This document shows positions 32,606 to 41,819 of a stretch of DNA of 64,000 nt, piece by piece. Made by a program: the position numbers and the translations under genes. The DNA lies in assembly GCF_026339955.1 (NCBI RefSeq), contig NZ_JAPEPW010000003.1, forward strand, positions 806,001 through 870,000. The letters run 5' to 3'. The DNA comes from Streptomyces sp. NBC_01549 (GTDB lineage: Bacteria > Actinomycetota > Actinomycetes > Streptomycetales > Streptomycetaceae). Under the pieces are notes generated by a model that was not told the origin of the DNA, did no database searches, and saw nothing but the letters and a program-made list of their open reading frames with translations. Numbering within the stretch: position 1 is the first letter of the stretch; each line of letters begins with the position of its first letter.

Positions 32606-33202
32606 TCAGCTCGCCGTCTCCTCCAGCGGTTCCTGTACGCGGAACAGTTTTCCGCAGCCGCCGCAGACGATCGGGGCCCGGGCCAGAACTGAGGCGACGA
32701 TGCGAACGTTGCGGCCGCAGTCGCAGATGGCTTTGACGCGGGCGCCGGCCGGCGAGGGGTGGTGCCGGGCGGCCGGTCCCCGGAAGATCCGGGAGGTGTC
32801 CGCTGTCATCGCCGCGAGGTGGGTTTTCAGCACGTACTGGAGGCGCTCGATGGTCGGGCGGTAGCGCCGCTCTGTGGCGGGGGTGAGCGTGGCCGAGGAG
32901 AAGCCGCTGCTCGGGTGGGGTTGCTGGGGGTGGTCCAGGCCCAGTTCCTCGGCGATCGCGAGGAATCTGCGGTTGTGATAGCGGCCGGCGCGGGAGGTGT
33001 CGCGTACGTGGCGGGCGGCCGCGATGCCGTGGGCTGCCTCGTGCAGCAGTCGCTGGAAGGTGAGTTCGTGACCGCACGCGGACGACGACTCTGCGATCAG
33101 GGACTCCGGTGCAACAAGGTCGGGCAGCTCGGGGTGGTGGCGCTGTATGTCGGTCCACGCCTGCGCCAGTTCCGCGGCGAGAATAGGTGGTGTCGTGCTC
33201 AC
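32606..33202 (-). CDS. SprT-like zinc metalloprotein
   Basis: 198 residues from GTG 33202. The SprT-like core has LTFQRLLHEAAHGIAAARHV, where HEAAH is the HExxH zinc/catalytic motif, followed by GRYHNRRFLAIAEELGL, which may give the third ligand. A C-terminal zinc ribbon is formed by CDCG and CGGCG. SprT-like proteins occur on many actinobacterial mobile elements; their relative Spartan cleaves DNA-protein crosslinks. The substrate here is unknown. The frame is intact, flanked by the phytase fragment and a low-information region. Confidence 0.7.
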   Translation of the reverse strand: MSTTPPILAAELAQAWTDIQRHHPELPDLVAPESLIAESSSACGHELTFQRLLHEAAHGIAAARHVRDTSRAGRYHNRRFLAIAEELGLDHPQQPHPSSGFSSATLTPATERRYRPTIERLQYVLKTHLAAMTADTSRIFRGPAARHHPSPAGARVKAICDCGRNVRIVASVLARAPIVCGGCGKLFRVQEPLEETAS

Positions 33203-34124
33203 GTAAGGACAACGAGGCTGACTGGCCCCTGTGTTCCCGTTTCCGCGACCGCTCCGGGCGCGGCACCAATTGGCTGACCGGGCACGCCGAGTCGGCCGGT
33301 TTCATCGTGGTGTGCTCCGGCGATGGCTCGGAGGCCCCTCGCTGGCCCTCACCGAGGACGTCGACGAGCCGACGCTGACCTCGACGCACCCGGGGCAGGC
33401 GATAGCGGGGCAACGGAGAAGGCGGCCGACGATACACACAGCCGGGCGGTGGCACTAGGGAAAGCCTTGCGAGGCCTCCGCTCTATGGTGGGAGCCGCGC
33501 TCCGCGCGGCCTCCGAAGATTCTTCCTGAATCGCTGAACCTTGCTCGTGAGGTATGCCACTCCGAAGAACGTCCAACATTCAACAAATCGGCGTAGTCTC
33601 CGGTCCTGTGCCGCCACCCGAGGAGCACCCTGTGGCCCTCTCAGTCAAGGGTTGCGGGGCAGACTAAGGACAACGATCATGAATCATCTTGGACGGCGCG
33701 CCGCCATCGGGGCCACCACTTACCAGCGCGGCCAGCGCCCCGCTGTCAGTGGGCGGATTCGCCTCAGCGACGCCGAACCCGGCCCTCGACCGTCTCACGA
33801 TGCTCCCTGTCCTCGAGCGTCACCCAACGCGGTGACCACCTCGGTGAGCGCCACTGCAGTGACGGCGACCGCGGTGACTGCAGTGGCGACAGCGGAAAAA
33901 GGCGTTGGGACGGTCGCCACAGCTGGGAGCGACAGCACGGTCGGCAGTACCGCTACGACGACCACCGCGTCCTCCGCTGGGACCGCGGCGTTCGGGTTGT
34001 CGTAGCCGCCAGCGCACGGGGTCGACCACCGCACCTTCGGCTGACAGTCGGGGCCCAGCGGGTGCACTGCTGCGACGGCGCGGCCAGGTACCCGTCAGCC
34101 CGAGTTTTAGGAGTAATTCGAGCC
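33203..34124. other. Long stretch with no confident gene
   Basis: About 920 bases. A plus-strand frame at 33679-34005 has TAAGGACAACGATC ahead of its ATG and encodes 108 residues ending in a Thr/Ala/Val-rich tail. The composition is unlike a folded protein and I do not call it. A frame at 33187-33378 (with CSRFRDRSGRGTNWLTGHAE) may be a fragment of an unknown protein. The last 50 bases hold the leader of the SsgA-family gene. Confidence 0.4.
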
Positions 34125-34541
34125 ATGACCACCTGTGTAGACCAAGGGCTCCGAATGGAGCTCATCCTTGCATCGGGCGAAAGTGTCCCGGTGCCTGCCT
34201 CTCTGCTGTACACCTCGCGTGACCCGTTCGCTGTGCACATCGCCTTCCATGTCGCACTCGGCGACCCGATCCTCTGGGTCTTCTCCCGCGACCTGCTGGC
34301 ACGCGGTCTGCTGCGGCCCAGCGGCCGGGGCGATGTGCGGCTCTGGCCGACCGGCGCCGGACGAGGCGCGATGCTGCATCTCGCTCTGTCCTCGCCGCAC
34401 GGGAGCGCCCAGCTCGAAGCCGCGCTCCCGGTGGTGACGCGGTGGCTGGAGCGCACCTATCAGCTGGTACCCCCCGGCCGTGAGGCCGACGGCCTTGACC
34501 TTGAACCAGAACTCGCCCGGCTGCTGTACGGGACTGGGTGA
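34125..34541 (+). CDS. SsgA-family sporulation/cell-division regulator (SALP)
   Basis: 138 residues from ATG 34125, with AGGAG about 11 bases upstream. The sequence has the family pattern: a short N-terminal strand (MELILASGESVPVPASLLY), then DPFAVHIAFH, WVFSRDLLARGL and GDVRLWP, and a helical C-terminus ending in LERTYQLVPPG-like text. SsgA-like proteins steer septum placement and peptidoglycan remodelling during sporulation, and are restricted to morphologically complex actinobacteria. This is a strong marker for a Streptomyces-type host. The neighbours are transposon remnants, so it stands alone as a transcription unit. Which paralogue it is cannot be told from this alone. Confidence 0.85.
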   Translation: MTTCVDQGLRMELILASGESVPVPASLLYTSRDPFAVHIAFHVALGDPILWVFSRDLLARGLLRPSGRGDVRLWPTGAGRGAMLHLALSSPHGSAQLEAALPVVTRWLERTYQLVPPGREADGLDLEPELARLLYGTG

Positions 34542-34688
34542 GGATCCGACCGAAGTCGCCAGTCTGCCGGATCCACGGGGCCAAGAGCCTCGAGCCGCGT
34601 CCTGGCCTAGCGGTGGTTTGTTGACGGCGGGTCCGTGCGGGAGTAGGCCGTGAGGTGAAGGCGTCAACTACGGCCTGGGGAGCCCGAG

Positions 34689-35866
34689 ATGACGAAGCGA
34701 CTGCCGTGTCCGCCTGCGCCCGGTCCACTGGAAGCGTACGCCGCTCGCTTCGATGATCTCTTCGGGACGCTGGCCCAGCGACGTGGGTTTCGTGAGTACC
34801 TGGCCGGGCTGCTGCTGCCCCGCGATCGGAACAAGACGCTGACCTGCCTGGCCGGCGCCGAACCGGTGGCCGGTTCCCAGCACGCAGCGGTGCAGCGGCC
34901 GCAGTTCTTCCTGTCCGAGCCGACCTGGGACCAGGAAACAGTCAGCGCCCGCCGCCTGGAACTGCTGCTCGCCGACCCGGCCACCGCCCCGCACCCGGGC
35001 GGGGTGCTGGTCATCGACGACTCCGGTGACCGCAAGGACGGGACGGCGCCCGCGCATGTGGGCAAGCAGTATCTCGGCTCGGTCGGGAAGACCGACCGTG
35101 GTGTGGTCACCGTGACCACCTGCTGGGCGGACGAGCGCGTCCACTACCCGGTGCATGCCTGCCCCTATACCCCGGCCCGTCACTTCCCCCGCGGCAAGAA
35201 CGACCCCGGCTTCCGCACCAAATTACTGATCGCGGCCGACCTGGCCGCCCGGGCCAAGGCGGCCGGCTGGCCTTCCGCGCGGTGGCCGCCGACTGCGCAT
35301 ACGGCGACCAGGACAGCTTCCGCGCCGGCCTGCCGTTCGTGATGGCCCTGAAACCCCGGCACGGCACCTGGGCCTACGGCCCCCACGCCCCCGTCGACGC
35401 CGCCCGCCTCCTGACCTGGCAGGATGCGGAACATCCCGGGGGCTGGACGCGCATCGAGCGCACCTTCCGGGACGGGCACACAGTCACGTGGTGGGCCGCC
35501 GAGGCCCGGCTGGGCTGGTGGGGCCCGGACGGGAACGTCCGCCTGGTAGTGGCCACCGCCGACCCAGCAACCCTGCCGGCGAAGGCGACCTGGTACCTGG
35601 CCACCGATCTGCCCCGCCCGGGCTCCCCACGCGTCGCCGAATCGCCCTACCCGCCCGCCACGCTGGCCGAGACCGTGCGGATCTACGGGCCGCGGCACTG
35701 GGTCGAACAGAGCTACAAACAGGTCAAGGACGAACTCGGCTGGGCCGACTTCCAGGTCCGCTCCAATGCTGCCATCCGGCGCCACCAGACCCTCGTGAAC
35801 TGCGCGTTCAGCTTCTGGTGGAACACCTGGTTCGCCCCACCGTTCCAATTAAGTGATCAGGAGTGA
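34689..35866 (+). pseudogene. IS701-family transposase, frameshifted
   Basis: The N-terminal part, from ATG 34689, has the first catalytic region (VLVIDDSGDRKDGTAPAHVG). Near 35270 a base is missing: AAGLAFRAVAADCAYG would be restored by one extra C at GGCTGG. The protein then continues in another phase through AADCAYGDQDSF and RIYGPRHWVEQSYKQVKDEL, which carries the Glu, to a stop at 35866. That stop overlaps the 3' end of the opposing TnpB-like gene. The C-terminus is also shortened. Confidence 0.8.
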
Positions 35867-37495
35867 GCTTTGAACCCATGCCTGGTCACTGCGGACATCC
35901 CGAACGGTTTTGGATGTCCGACTGGTCTCCCGCGTTCCGGTGTTTCCCGCTCGGGCGCGTGCATCGTGTGCACGTTCCGTGACGGGTGGGCGGGTTTCCT
36001 TACGCCCCCGGGTGCCCGGTTCGGCCTGGACGGTCCGATGCCCCACACCATCGCTCTGGTGATGTGGGGGCGGTGCCGTCCGTCGCCGGATCGGGTGCCC
36101 GAGGGCGCGTCTGCCGATCGCGATACCGGCGGCATCGTGACGGGTCATCTTGCGTCGCGGGGTGGCCAGCGGCTTTTGCCAGTGCTGGCCTCCCCACTGG
36201 GTGGTGTAGGCCGGGTCAACGGCCACGATGGACAAGCCCTGCTCGGCGGCCATGGAGATCAGCCGGGCTTTGAGCTTGGCGGTGGGGATGCCGGAGATGA
36301 GCTGTCGGAACCGCTTGCGTCGTCCGTGTTTCTCGCGGGTCTTCTCGGCGGTGAAGTCGAGGTCTTCGATCGCGATGGCGGCGACGCCGCAGCGCTTGGC
36401 CCAGTGCAGGACCTGGGTGATGGCGTGCCGGACCTGTGCGTCCCGGTGATCGGCCGACCCGGTGAGGTCATAGGGGAAGCGCATCGGGTCGCCGGCCGGG
36501 TTGCCGTGGACGTCGAGGCGGTAGGCGGCGAAGTGGTCGATGTTGGTGTCGACGCCGACCATGCCCCTGGCGCGGGCCGCCTCCAACGGGATTGTCTGGA
36601 TGACGGGACGCTGCCACGACGCGGTGAGGTACCAGCGCTCGCGTACCACGTCCAGGTGGATGCGATAGGCGACAGCCCGGTTGGCGTCGATCCGGTCGGC
36701 CCACTCGGCGGCCCGGTGCGCGAACCCGACACGGGAGGCGAGGACGTACCGGCCATGCCGGGCGTTCGCCAGACCGGCGAGCGGCGCGGGCAGCTTGATC
36801 GACACTTCGCCGTCGGGGGTGACGCGGATCGTCTCGTTCCCGAAACGCTTGCCCGACTCCCCGTCAGCGGCGAGGAACCAGCGCTCCGCCTCCCAACGCT
36901 GACGCCACTCGGTCTCGGTGAGCTGCGCGGCCTGAAGGTTGTGCCGGTTGCCCAGGAGCTTGCGGCCACCACGCACGACGTGCACGACACCGGCCTCACG
37001 CTCGGCACGGGCCGCATCGAGACGGTGTTCCGGCACGTGCAGGCGACGCGTCTTTTGGAACCACTCGCTCTTGGAGCGGTATCCGCCTGCTGCCTTCTTG
37101 GTGCCCTTCTCCCCGAGCGGGAGGGACAAGCGGTGCATCAGCGTACGCACACCGGCCTCAAGCCCTTGGATATGCGCGAGCTGGCAACGCCGCGACAACG
37201 CCCACTGATCATGGGTGGCCTTCGTGATCGACCCGGCCCAGCGGGACGAGGACTCGGCAGTCAGGCCCTGCTTACGCGCCGCCCAGGTATCCGTGGAGTG
37301 GTCCAGACCGTCAGCACAGCGGTCCTTGAGATCCAGCGATGCCAAGCGCCCGAGGTGTTCACCGACCAGCCGCAGCACCTTCTCGTCATCTGGGGTGAGG
37401 TGCTTGAGCCGGTCGCGTATCGCCACACCGGACGGGCCGAGGGCGACGAACGACGCGTCGATTACACGCAGTTGCCGTTTCGTGTTCCGCTGCAC
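35849..37495 (-). CDS. TnpB-like (IS200/IS605 OrfB family) protein
   Basis: 548 residues from GTG 37495. The RuvC-like triad is Asp in MVGVDTNIDHFAAY, Glu in AIAIEDLDF and Asp in MTRHDAAGIAIGRRALG. The zinc-finger CxxC pairs usual between the second and third motifs of TnpB are not seen; the segment reads VAVDPAYTTQWGGQHW. That is a known feature of a longer actinobacterial 'TnpB-related' group, as I remember it. TnpB proteins are RNA-guided nucleases whose guide overlaps the element's right end. If this holds here, the guide would lie near 35850-36000. No TnpA partner is present. The C-terminal about 90 residues are Arg/Thr-rich and run into flanking DNA. Confidence 0.75.
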   Translation of the reverse strand: MQRNTKRQLRVIDASFVALGPSGVAIRDRLKHLTPDDEKVLRLVGEHLGRLASLDLKDRCADGLDHSTDTWAARKQGLTAESSSRWAGSITKATHDQWALSRRCQLAHIQGLEAGVRTLMHRLSLPLGEKGTKKAAGGYRSKSEWFQKTRRLHVPEHRLDAARAEREAGVVHVVRGGRKLLGNRHNLQAAQLTETEWRQRWEAERWFLAADGESGKRFGNETIRVTPDGEVSIKLPAPLAGLANARHGRYVLASRVGFAHRAAEWADRIDANRAVAYRIHLDVVRERWYLTASWQRPVIQTIPLEAARARGMVGVDTNIDHFAAYRLDVHGNPAGDPMRFPYDLTGSADHRDAQVRHAITQVLHWAKRCGVAAIAIEDLDFTAEKTREKHGRRKRFRQLISGIPTAKLKARLISMAAEQGLSIVAVDPAYTTQWGGQHWQKPLATPRRKMTRHDAAGIAIGRRALGHPIRRRTAPPPHHQSDGVGHRTVQAEPGTRGRKETRPPVTERAHDARARAGNTGTRETSRTSKTVRDVRSDQAWVQSSLLIT

Positions 37496-37545
37496 CGCTC
37501 ACCCCCTCCCTGATCAACACCCCGAACCTACCGGCCACCACTGAC

Positions 37546-37761
37546 AGTCATAGTGATACGCGGATCTCCGGTGGCCGTGACCCAATCACTGACTGACGTC
37601 CTGCTGGACTGTCCTTACGTTGATCTGTCCGACCGCCGGGCCCCGGTTCCCAGGGCTCCGGCCGGGCGGAGCATGACCTCATAGCCTGGCCAGAGGCCCC
37701 CTGACTGTCCTGTCTGCCCTTTCCGGCCGGAGCTACCTTCGGCAAGGAAGGCATCTCCAGC
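37546..37761 (+). other. Leader of the IS110 element, candidate bridge-RNA region
   Basis: About 200 bases between the start of the divergent TnpB-like gene and the IS110 transposase, with no open frame. In IS110-group elements the non-coding end next to the transposase can encode a structured bridge RNA that pairs with target and donor DNA. Short inverted repeats such as GGCCCCGGTTCCCAGGGCTCCGGCC (37639-37663, imperfect) suit a folded RNA, but this is not proven. Confidence 0.35.
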
Positions 37762-38976
37762 ATGGCAGGCACAGAGGCGGCGGACACGAGGGACCAGGTC
37801 GTGGTGGGCGGGGTGGACTCGCACGCCGACACCATCCACGTCGCCGTGGTCACCGACCGGGGCGGGCACCTCGCCGACGCCCAATTTCCTACCACCGCTG
37901 CCGGATACGACGCCGCGATCGCCTTCCTGCGAGCCCACGGCAGCGTCGCCGCCGTCGGTGTGGAGGGGACGTCCTCCTACGGCTCCGGCTTCACACACGC
38001 CGCACAGCAGGCCGGCCTGGCCGTCGTCGAGGTCAGCCGGCCCGACAAGGCCGAACGCCGCAGGATCGGCAAGTCCGACCCGATCGACGCCTATGCCGCG
38101 GCCCGCGCCGTCGTCTCCGGACGCGCGACCAGCGCTCCGAAGGACGGGACCATCGCCGGGATACGTGCCCTGCAGACCGCCGCCCGCCCGGCGATCAAGG
38201 CCCGCACCGCGACGCTCAACCAGATCACACACCTCCTGGTCACCGCCCCCGACGCCATCCGCGCCAAGTACACCGCCGTGTCCGGTGACAAGCGCGTTTC
38301 CACCCTCGCCCGACTCCGACCGGCCACTGACCCCGCGCACGCGCCGCTCCTGACAGCCCTGCGCACGCTGGCCAAGCGCGTCCAGAACCTGACCGAGGAA
38401 CACACGACCCTGACCGTGGAGCTCGACCAGTTGGTCACCATCCTCAACCCCGGGCTGCGTGCCGCCTACGGGGTGGGGCCGGACACCGCCGGCCAGCTGC
38501 TGATTACCGCTGGCGCGAACCCGGCCCGTCTTCGCACGGAGGCTTCCTTCGCTGCCCTATGCGGCGCGGCCCCCGTCCCCGCCTCGAGCGGGAAGACCAA
38601 CCGGCACCGCCTCTCCCGGGGCGGCGACCGAGCGGCCAACGCCGCTCTCTACCGCATCGCGCTCGTTCGGATGGCCCGATGCCGGCGCACCCGCGAGTTC
38701 GTCGTCCGACAGACCAGCGCCGGGCGCACGAAGAAGGAGATCATCCGGCTGCTCAAACGCGCGATAGCCCGCGAGGTCTTCCGGCTCTTGACCACCCCGG
38801 TCCAAGTCCCCGAGATTGCGGACCTCCGTCCGACCCGGCAGACGAAAAACATCACTCTCACCGCCGCCGCCAACCACTTCGGCGTGTGGCCCGCCGTCAT
38901 CTCCAACATCGAACGCGGCCTGCGTCGCGACGACGCCTTCGCCGATGCCTACCGTCAGTGGCTCACCGCCGCTTGA
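37762..38976 (+). CDS. IS110-family transposase
   Basis: 404 residues from ATG 37762, preceded by AAGGAAGGC. The N-terminal DEDD RuvC-like domain has Asp in GGVDSHADTIHVAVV, Glu in VGVEGTSSYG and two Asp in GKSDPIDAYAAARAV. The C-terminal Tnp_IS110/116/902 domain has the LCGAAPVPASSG region with the serine nucleophile candidate. The last about 40 residues (TLTAAANHFGVWPAVISNIERG) look like an added helix-turn-helix. The frame is intact. IS110 enzymes insert and excise through an RNA-guided, serine-dependent strand exchange and leave no target duplication. It may be mobile. Confidence 0.88.
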   Translation: MAGTEAADTRDQVVVGGVDSHADTIHVAVVTDRGGHLADAQFPTTAAGYDAAIAFLRAHGSVAAVGVEGTSSYGSGFTHAAQQAGLAVVEVSRPDKAERRRIGKSDPIDAYAAARAVVSGRATSAPKDGTIAGIRALQTAARPAIKARTATLNQITHLLVTAPDAIRAKYTAVSGDKRVSTLARLRPATDPAHAPLLTALRTLAKRVQNLTEEHTTLTVELDQLVTILNPGLRAAYGVGPDTAGQLLITAGANPARLRTEASFAALCGAAPVPASSGKTNRHRLSRGGDRAANAALYRIALVRMARCRRTREFVVRQTSAGRTKKEIIRLLKRAIAREVFRLLTTPVQVPEIADLRPTRQTKNITLTAAANHFGVWPAVISNIERGLRRDDAFADAYRQWLTAA

Positions 38977-39170
38977 CTGACGATAGGAGCATCAACACGA
39001 CCGCCGCCGCCCAAGCGCCCCCACACACACCACGACCGAGGACTCACTCATGCACCCTCATGCACACTTTTGCCACTCAACCCGCAGCAGTTCCCAACCC
39101 CCGCCCGTTCCAGCCGACCAGCTACCCGGTCCTGACGCACTTCCAGGACCGTTAAAGAGGGGGAGAACCG

Positions 39171-39359
39171 ATGTCCCAGCAGCCCCAGGCGGCCTGCTGG
39201 CCCCAGGCGCTCCGGGCCGTCCGTGGCTGGCTGACGCCCTGGTCCACGCTGCAACGCTACTGGCGTGCATGGTCGACGAAGCCCCCGCCCACAGCACTCC
39301 AGGAACTGATCAACACCGTCGGCAGCGGCAGGCCTCTTGATCTCTACTGCCCCGGCTAA
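39171..39359 (+). CDS. Small hypothetical protein, 62 residues
   Basis: The ATG at 39171 follows a strong ribosome site (AGAGGGGGAGAA) with good spacing. The product is Trp-rich (five Trp in the first 36 residues) and amphipathic, ending DLYCPG. I see no family match. It lies between the IS110 element and the converging phytase-like gene. Confidence 0.45.
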   Translation: MSQQPQAACWPQALRAVRGWLTPWSTLQRYWRAWSTKPPPTALQELINTVGSGRPLDLYCPG

Positions 39360-39474
39360 CAAACCACCGCTAGCTTCTTCCGCGAGCACCTCGACCCCGC
39401 TGAGGTCGGCCGACCAACTCACGGAGGAGGCCGCCGCTGTCCACGGCACGGCAGGGAAACGCGGGGACGGCTGC

Positions 39475-40536
39475 TCAGGAGCGCGGAAGCCGTGCTGTCA
39501 GCGAGTACAGCCGGGTGATCTGGCTCGGCCTCTGGTTGTCGTCACTCACCATCAGCAGGTTCAGCTTTCCGTCCTTGCCGCGCCCGTTGACCGTGACGCC
39601 TTCGATGTTGTCCAGGAGGGGGTTGGGCTGGGCCTGCTTGGTCGTCGCACCGAGTGAGGGACAGGCGCCGATGTCGGCCAGAAGCCTGCTGGTGACCTGC
39701 CGCACCCCTGGCTGCCCGTCCTCCACGGCGGCCGTGCTGGTGACGTCGCCGGCGTGCGTGAGATCCGCCAGCACGAGGTGCACCGTGTTGCCGACCCCGG
39801 CGGTGTAGGTGCGCTCAAGGACCAGCAGGCGGCCGTCTCCGGTGGAGGTGATGTCGGAGATGTCGAGTCCTGGGTCGGTCCGGAAGGCGAACTGCGGTCC
39901 TGTACGGAACCTGTTGGAGTTGCCGATGCGCTGCCAGCTCTGGAAACGGCGGATATCCGGAGCGTCGCCGGCGAGCGCACCCTCCATGGAGGCGATCAGG
40001 GTACGGTTCCCCGCCAGGAGCGTCAGCCCTTCGAAGGTCAGGTTGTGCGTCGCCCGTCCTGCCGGTGCCACCTTGAGGGCATCGGGTACGGGCAGGCTGC
40101 CGACGAACCGGCCCGAGCGTGTGAAGGTGAGAACGCCGGGCGTCGTCTCGTCGCTGATCAGCCGGGTGCCATCGGGGTTCACGGCCACCGCTTCGGAGTC
40201 GATGTCGGCGCCGTCGGGATAGGCCAGTGGCTGCACGTCCAGAGGCTTGTTGTCGTGCTGATCGAGGGTGAACAGGTAGGAGTTGTCGGCGACCGCCAGG
40301 ACACGTCCGTTGGTGTCGTGGGTGAGCCCGGACAGCTCGGCGACAGGGATGCCGTTCAGGGTGGTTTTGTCGAGCTCGTCCGAGAAGCCGTCGATGGCGA
40401 CGTAGGGGGAACACGCGTGGGCCGGGGCGTGATGCTCGCGGCCGGCGGCATTCGCGTCCAGGCCGCCGGCCGGGACGGACGCGAGGGCGAGCGAGACTGC
40501 CGCGGTGAACAGCGGTACGGCGTGGCGCAGGTACAC
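39475..40536 (-). CDS. Secreted esterase-like phytase family protein
   Basis: 353 residues from a GTG at 40536. A signal peptide covers about 1-31 (hydrophobic core LFTAAVSLALASVPAGG). The mature part is a beta-propeller-type 'esterase-like activity of phytase' domain, with AELSGLTHDTNGRVLAVADN, DSEAVAVNPDGTRLISDE, LTFEGLTLL and NIEGVTVNGRGKDGKLNLLMVSDDN as recurring blade-like blocks. Such proteins are exported and may hydrolyse phosphate or carboxyl esters; the substrate is unknown. A truncated paralogue is at 32108-32512, 7 kb away on the opposite strand. The gene is intact. Confidence 0.8.
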   Translation of the reverse strand: MYLRHAVPLFTAAVSLALASVPAGGLDANAAGREHHAPAHACSPYVAIDGFSDELDKTTLNGIPVAELSGLTHDTNGRVLAVADNSYLFTLDQHDNKPLDVQPLAYPDGADIDSEAVAVNPDGTRLISDETTPGVLTFTRSGRFVGSLPVPDALKVAPAGRATHNLTFEGLTLLAGNRTLIASMEGALAGDAPDIRRFQSWQRIGNSNRFRTGPQFAFRTDPGLDISDITSTGDGRLLVLERTYTAGVGNTVHLVLADLTHAGDVTSTAAVEDGQPGVRQVTSRLLADIGACPSLGATTKQAQPNPLLDNIEGVTVNGRGKDGKLNLLMVSDDNQRPSQITRLYSLTARLPRS

Positions 40537-41003
40537 GGCTGGTCCTTTCGATGCATGTGTGATGTGTCTGACGCGACATCAGTTTGATATCAGGCACGAT
40601 GACTTGAGCGCCTTGCCTGATCAGTCGCTATTCATTTCAGGAACCCTGATCTACGCGCGTCACCCATTGCGTTACGGACTTGTGAAGTCTGTGCGACACC
40701 AAGGGCCCGAATTGGGGACCGAACAGGCCACGTGCCGGGCAGCAGCAAGACGAGGGGCGGCCGGCATCAGAAGGGGCATCCCTGGCCGCGGTTGCGAGCG
40801 GGCCGACGGCGCCCCTTCTTCGGCAGTAACGTGACGAACCGAGTGGCTCGGCCTCGCGTGTGCCCCATGTCACTCCTGTATGCCTTCTCCTGAGGGGTTC
40901 CCACGGAAATATCCGAAGACCGTCTCCAGTTGTCGCTGACATCAGTGGGCTCTTGGGAGGCTGACATGGGCAACGGCCAACCGGGTCAGAAGAGGGCGCT
41001 GCG
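40537..41003. other. Intergenic region between divergent genes
   Basis: About 470 bases between the phytase-like gene (leftward) and the membrane-protein pair (rightward). It must hold two promoters. A minus frame at 40767-40973 (68 residues) has no supporting signal. A GACATCAGTTTGATATC stretch at about 40579-40595 is A/T-richer than the surroundings and lies about 50 bases ahead of the phytase-like start. Confidence 0.4.
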
Positions 41004-41273
41004 ATGAGCCGCCTCACTCCGGGACTCCTCCGCAGCCGGCCCGACCATCCGGTCGCGGCCACCGCGCCGCGCGAGGCGTGGCAGCGTGCCGCCTTCGTCC
41101 TCCTCGCAGCCGGCCTGGACATGGCCGCCGTAGTGATGCTGGTGAGCCGGCACCTTCCCAGTGCCCTCGTCGGCGTGCTCGCGGCCGGTCTCGGCTGGTT
41201 CACCACCGGGCGCATCACGGCCTGGTACCCAGCCTCTTCACGCAGCGTCATCGAGGAATCGACACGCCGATGA
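41004..41273 (+). CDS. Small membrane protein, two helices
   Basis: 89 residues from ATG 41004, with AGAAGAGGGC upstream. Two hydrophobic segments (about 29-48, AAFVLLAAGLDMAAVVMLV, and 52-70, LPSALVGVLAAGLGWFTTG) suggest a helical hairpin. The final TGA overlaps the ATG of the next gene (ATGA), so the two are translationally coupled. No family is recognised. Confidence 0.6.
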   Translation: MSRLTPGLLRSRPDHPVAATAPREAWQRAAFVLLAAGLDMAAVVMLVSRHLPSALVGVLAAGLGWFTTGRITAWYPASSRSVIEESTRR

Positions 41274-41803
41274 ACCGGACAGCCGAAAACCTGGCGCCAG
41301 CCGCCGCCTCCGCAGTCGCTCCGACGCCGGTGCGCGCGGGGCGCGTCGAAGGCGACGACCCGAATGAGCGGCGCAGACGGCACACCGTCGAGCTGCTCGC
41401 GGTGTCCGCACTGGGCCTGGTCCCCTGGACCGTGGTACTGGGGCTGACACTGCCATCCGACTACCGCGTCCACGCCTGGCGCACGACCTGGGTCGGCTTC
41501 GACATTCTGCTGCTCACAGTCCTGGGAACGACGGCCGTCCTCGGGATGCGGCGACACCGGGCCGTGGTGATGCCCGCGCTGGCGGCCGCCGTCCTGCTGG
41601 TGTGCGATGCGTGGTTCGATGTCTCGCTCGAGTTCGGTACGTCGGCCGTTTGGGCGTCCGCCGCCCTCGCCGTCTTCGTCGAACTGCCTATGGCGGCCTT
41701 TCTCGTTCAGCGCGCGCACATAGTGCTGCGGTTGCAGTGGACATCGCAGCAGGCGGTGGACACCACGGGAGGAGAGGTGCGGGCGAGAAACGGGCAACCG
41801 TGA
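41270..41803 (+). CDS. Membrane protein, about four helices
   Basis: The ATG at 41270 overlaps the upstream stop. The product has 177 residues. A basic N-terminus (NERRRRH) precedes four hydrophobic segments: AVSALGLVPWTVVLGLTL, TWVGFDILLLTVLGTTAVLGM, AVVMPALAAAVLLVCDAWFD and AVWASAALAVFVELPMAAFLV. The positive-inside pattern suggests both ends face the cytoplasm. It is coupled to the 89-residue protein and they probably act together. Function unknown. Confidence 0.65.
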   Translation: MNRTAENLAPAAASAVAPTPVRAGRVEGDDPNERRRRHTVELLAVSALGLVPWTVVLGLTLPSDYRVHAWRTTWVGFDILLLTVLGTTAVLGMRRHRAVVMPALAAAVLLVCDAWFDVSLEFGTSAVWASAALAVFVELPMAAFLVQRAHIVLRLQWTSQQAVDTTGGEVRARNGQP

Positions 41804-41819
41804 TCAGACCTGGGTGGGG

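Noticed and set aside
33679..34005. Possible 108-residue protein with a fair ribosome site
   Set aside because: Low-complexity Thr/Ala/Val tail and unusual codon use; kept only as a note in the gene-free stretch.
35870..37513. A 547-codon plus-strand frame opposite the TnpB-like gene
   Set aside because: The minus strand carries the RuvC motifs. The plus frame is a shadow with Gly/Val-rich text and no start signal.
40637..41797. A 386-codon minus-strand frame opposite the two membrane proteins
   Set aside because: The plus-strand pair has coupled ATGA, hydrophobic helices and a ribosome site; the minus frame has none of these.
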